NCBI RefSeq assembly: GCF_001043975.1 | Contig: NZ_LABY01000011.1 | Span: forward strand, 1 to 52,920 | Length of the DNA: 52,920 nt | Direction of reading: 5' to 3' | Source of the DNA: Methylobacterium variabile | GTDB lineage: Bacteria > Pseudomonadota > Alphaproteobacteria > Rhizobiales > Beijerinckiaceae | Part shown: positions 51,388 to 52,920 of the stretch, piece by piece | How positions within the stretch are numbered: the stretch's first letter is position 1 | Layout of the letters: every line of letters starts with the position of its first letter | Notes under the pieces: model-generated | Told to the model about the DNA's origin: nothing | Seen by the model: only the letters and a program-made list of their open reading frames with translations | Database searches by the model: none | Translations under genes and position numbers: made by a program

Positions 51388-52920
51388 TCACGGCGCCGCG
51401 CAGGTGAGGCCGGTCCCGTCGGCACTCGCGCGGGCGACCTGCGGGTAGGCGCAGACCGGCCGCGACCAGAGCACCGCCCCGCCGGCGTCGCGCTTCGTCG
51501 CCACGAGCTCGCGCGGCGCCTCGCCGGCCTCGACCCAGCGCTCCAGCGCCGTCAGCGGATCGATGCCGGTGTCGCTGATGCCCGGACCGTCGGTGCCGAT
51601 GCCGCAATGGTCCATGCCCGGCACCATGAACAGGCGCGCGGTGTCCCGCAGGGGATCGAGGCCTCCGGCCCCTTTCGCCAGCGCCTCGTAGAAGGCGACG
51701 GTCATGAACGGCGTGACCAGGGGATCACCCCAGCCGTGATAGATCAGGAGCTTGCCGCCGGCGTCGCGGAACGGCGCGAGGTCGGCGGCGGGGCGCACCG
51801 TTCCGGCCGCCGGATCGTAGGTGGCGGCGTTGTAGGTTTGAGCCTGCAGCGCCATCCGGCCCGGATCGGCGGAGAAGTCGAAATCCGTCACCCGGTAGGC
51901 CGACCCGGGCGAGGGCCAGAACGCCATGTAGCGCAGGAAATCGCCGGCGAAGAGCGGCAGGATCGCCGGGGCGTTGCCGAGGCCGGTGAGCCAGCGCGGC
52001 CAGTGCGCCTCGGAGCCGAGGGGGATGCCGCCCGGGTAGAGCGCCCGGCCGCCGGCATCCGTCGGGCCCGCGTACCACTTCTCCAGCACCCCGACCTCGG
52101 CCTCGCTCAGGCACTCGGCGGCAGGAGCCCCGGTGCAGCGCAGGGAGGCCGGCTTGAAGCCGCATTGCCGCGGGTCGGCGACGAGGCCGAGGCGGCGATC
52201 CTCGCCCCCGCAGGCCGCCGCCACCGCGTCAGCCACGAGCTTGATCCGCGGCGTGGTCAGGATCGGCTTGCCGTCCGCTCCGGCATTGGCCTTCGTCACC
52301 CAGGCGAAGGTCGTGGCGACGAGGCCGGTATAGTCGAGGGCGGGCGCGCCGCTGATGATCCCGTCGAAGTCCTTCGGGTACTTCAGCGCCTCCATGGCGG
52401 CCATGCGGCCGCCGGTGGAGCAGCCGGCGAAGTAGGCCTTCGCCTGCGGCCGGCCGTAGAAGGCCCGCACCAGCACCTTGGCGGCCCGGGCGGTCTCGGT
52501 CACCGCGCGCTGGCCCCAATCCATCCGGGCGACGAGGTCGCCGGCGGCCCAGCGACCGTCGACCGAGCCGGTACCCCAGTGGCCCGAATCCATCGTCGAG
52601 GCGGCGTAGCCCCGGCGCAGGCCGTGATTCATCGCGTTGGTGAAGCCCGGCCGGTCCGAGTCGAGGGTGCCGCAGAAGCCGCCGCAGCCGGTGCCGTAGT
52701 ACTTGCCGTTCCAGTTCTGGAGCGGTAGCCGCACCTCGAAGCTGATCGCCGGCCGCACGGTGCCGAGCACCCGGCAATAGGCCGGCAGATCGCCGGAGGG
52801 CGGCACCTCGGCGGCGGAGTGGAGGTTCACCGCCTCGATCTTGAGGCTGGCGAGCGCCCCGCACTCGGCGGCCAGCGCCGGCCCCGCCGCCAGGCCAGCC
52901 ACCACCCCGGCCGCGATCCC
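51388..52920 (-). CDS. Tannase/feruloyl esterase family alpha/beta hydrolase (5' end cut)
   Basis: Secreted esterase of the tannase/feruloyl esterase type. The frame is open to the window end, and the signal peptide (ending ALA-AEC) begins outside, so the true start is missing. About 510 residues are visible. Ser163 (numbered from the GTG at 52905) lies in FAGCSTGGRMAA, the acid Asp in IYHGWGDPLVTP and the His in MVPGMDHCG. The Cys before Ser and the Cys after His form the family's CS-D-HC disulfide motif. A lid domain (about 215-370) determines specificity. Substrates in this family include hydroxycinnamate esters, gallate esters and MHET. Which one applies here cannot be said. Confidence 0.88.
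   Translation of the reverse strand, partial: GIAAGVVAGLAAGPALAAECGALASLKIEAVNLHSAAEVPPSGDLPAYCRVLGTVRPAISFEVRLPLQNWNGKYYGTGCGGFCGTLDSDRPGFTNAMNHGLRRGYAASTMDSGHWGTGSVDGRWAAGDLVARMDWGQRAVTETARAAKVLVRAFYGRPQAKAYFAGCSTGGRMAAMEALKYPKDFDGIISGAPALDYTGLVATTFAWVTKANAGADGKPILTTPRIKLVADAVAAACGGEDRRLGLVADPRQCGFKPASLRCTGAPAAECLSEAEVGVLEKWYAGPTDAGGRALYPGGIPLGSEAHWPRWLTGLGNAPAILPLFAGDFLRYMAFWPSPGSAYRVTDFDFSADPGRMALQAQTYNAATYDPAAGTVRPAADLAPFRDAGGKLLIYHGWGDPLVTPFMTVAFYEALAKGAGGLDPLRDTARLFMVPGMDHCGIGTDGPGISDTGIDPLTALERWVEAGEAPRELVATKRDAGGAVLWSRPVCAYPQVARASADGTGLTCAAP

Overview
The window is very GC-rich with codons ending mostly in G or C. Its gene content and order (rpsB-tsf-pyrH-frr-uppS-cdsA-dxr-rseP-bamA-lpxD-fabZ-lpxA-lpxI-lpxB, LpxI rather than LpxH, MucR, EcfG-type promoter motifs) point to an alphaproteobacterium of the Hyphomicrobiales, most likely Methylobacterium or a close relative. 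This assignment is inference from gene content, not from a search.

Layout. 1-414: tail of an Ala/Pro-rich protein. 829-5869: a branched-chain-amino-acid-type (HAAT) ABC importer in which the LivM permease and LivG ATPase are one polypeptide. 5870-6318: palindromic repeats. 6319-9419 (minus): a phytase-like secreted protein and a LOV blue-light histidine kinase with a receiver domain. 9680-9921: two identical tRNA-Pro(CGG) genes. 10245-16725: a MucR-type regulator lacking the zinc cysteines, a methyltransferase, an M23 peptidase, an isonitrile-hydratase-like DJ-1 protein, RuvX, an MBL-fold hydrolase and an unknown protein. 16852-20685: gatC, gatA, a coupled small membrane protein and gatB (tRNA amidotransferase). 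20834-21723: a truncated old-yellow-enzyme gene overlapping cynS (cyanase).

21725-26054 is an accessory island. Most of it is visibly AT-rich, and it carries three minus-strand genes for glycan work: a GT61 glycosyltransferase, a MycE-like sugar O-methyltransferase and a TPR plus GT-D glycosyltransferase. It has long gaps and degenerate sequence and abuts the housekeeping block.

26478-42158 is the conserved translation, isoprenoid and envelope block. It covers ribosomal protein S2 with a helix-hairpin-helix tail, EF-Ts, UMP kinase, ribosome recycling factor, undecaprenyl diphosphate and CDP-diacylglycerol synthesis, Dxr, RseP, BamA and lipid A synthesis. Many of its genes overlap by 1-4 bases.

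42145-52920 is accessory: a peroxiredoxin, an outer-membrane protein, a zinc alcohol dehydrogenase operon, PrmA, an SDR, a diguanylate cyclase and a tannase-family esterase cut by the window end. Three very small genes (53, 76 and 27 residues) in 44-49 kb each sit 41-49 bases downstream of a GGAAC-N16/17-(C)GTT motif. That is the signature of the alphaproteobacterial general stress sigma factor EcfG. I regard this as the most interesting unexplained pattern in the window.
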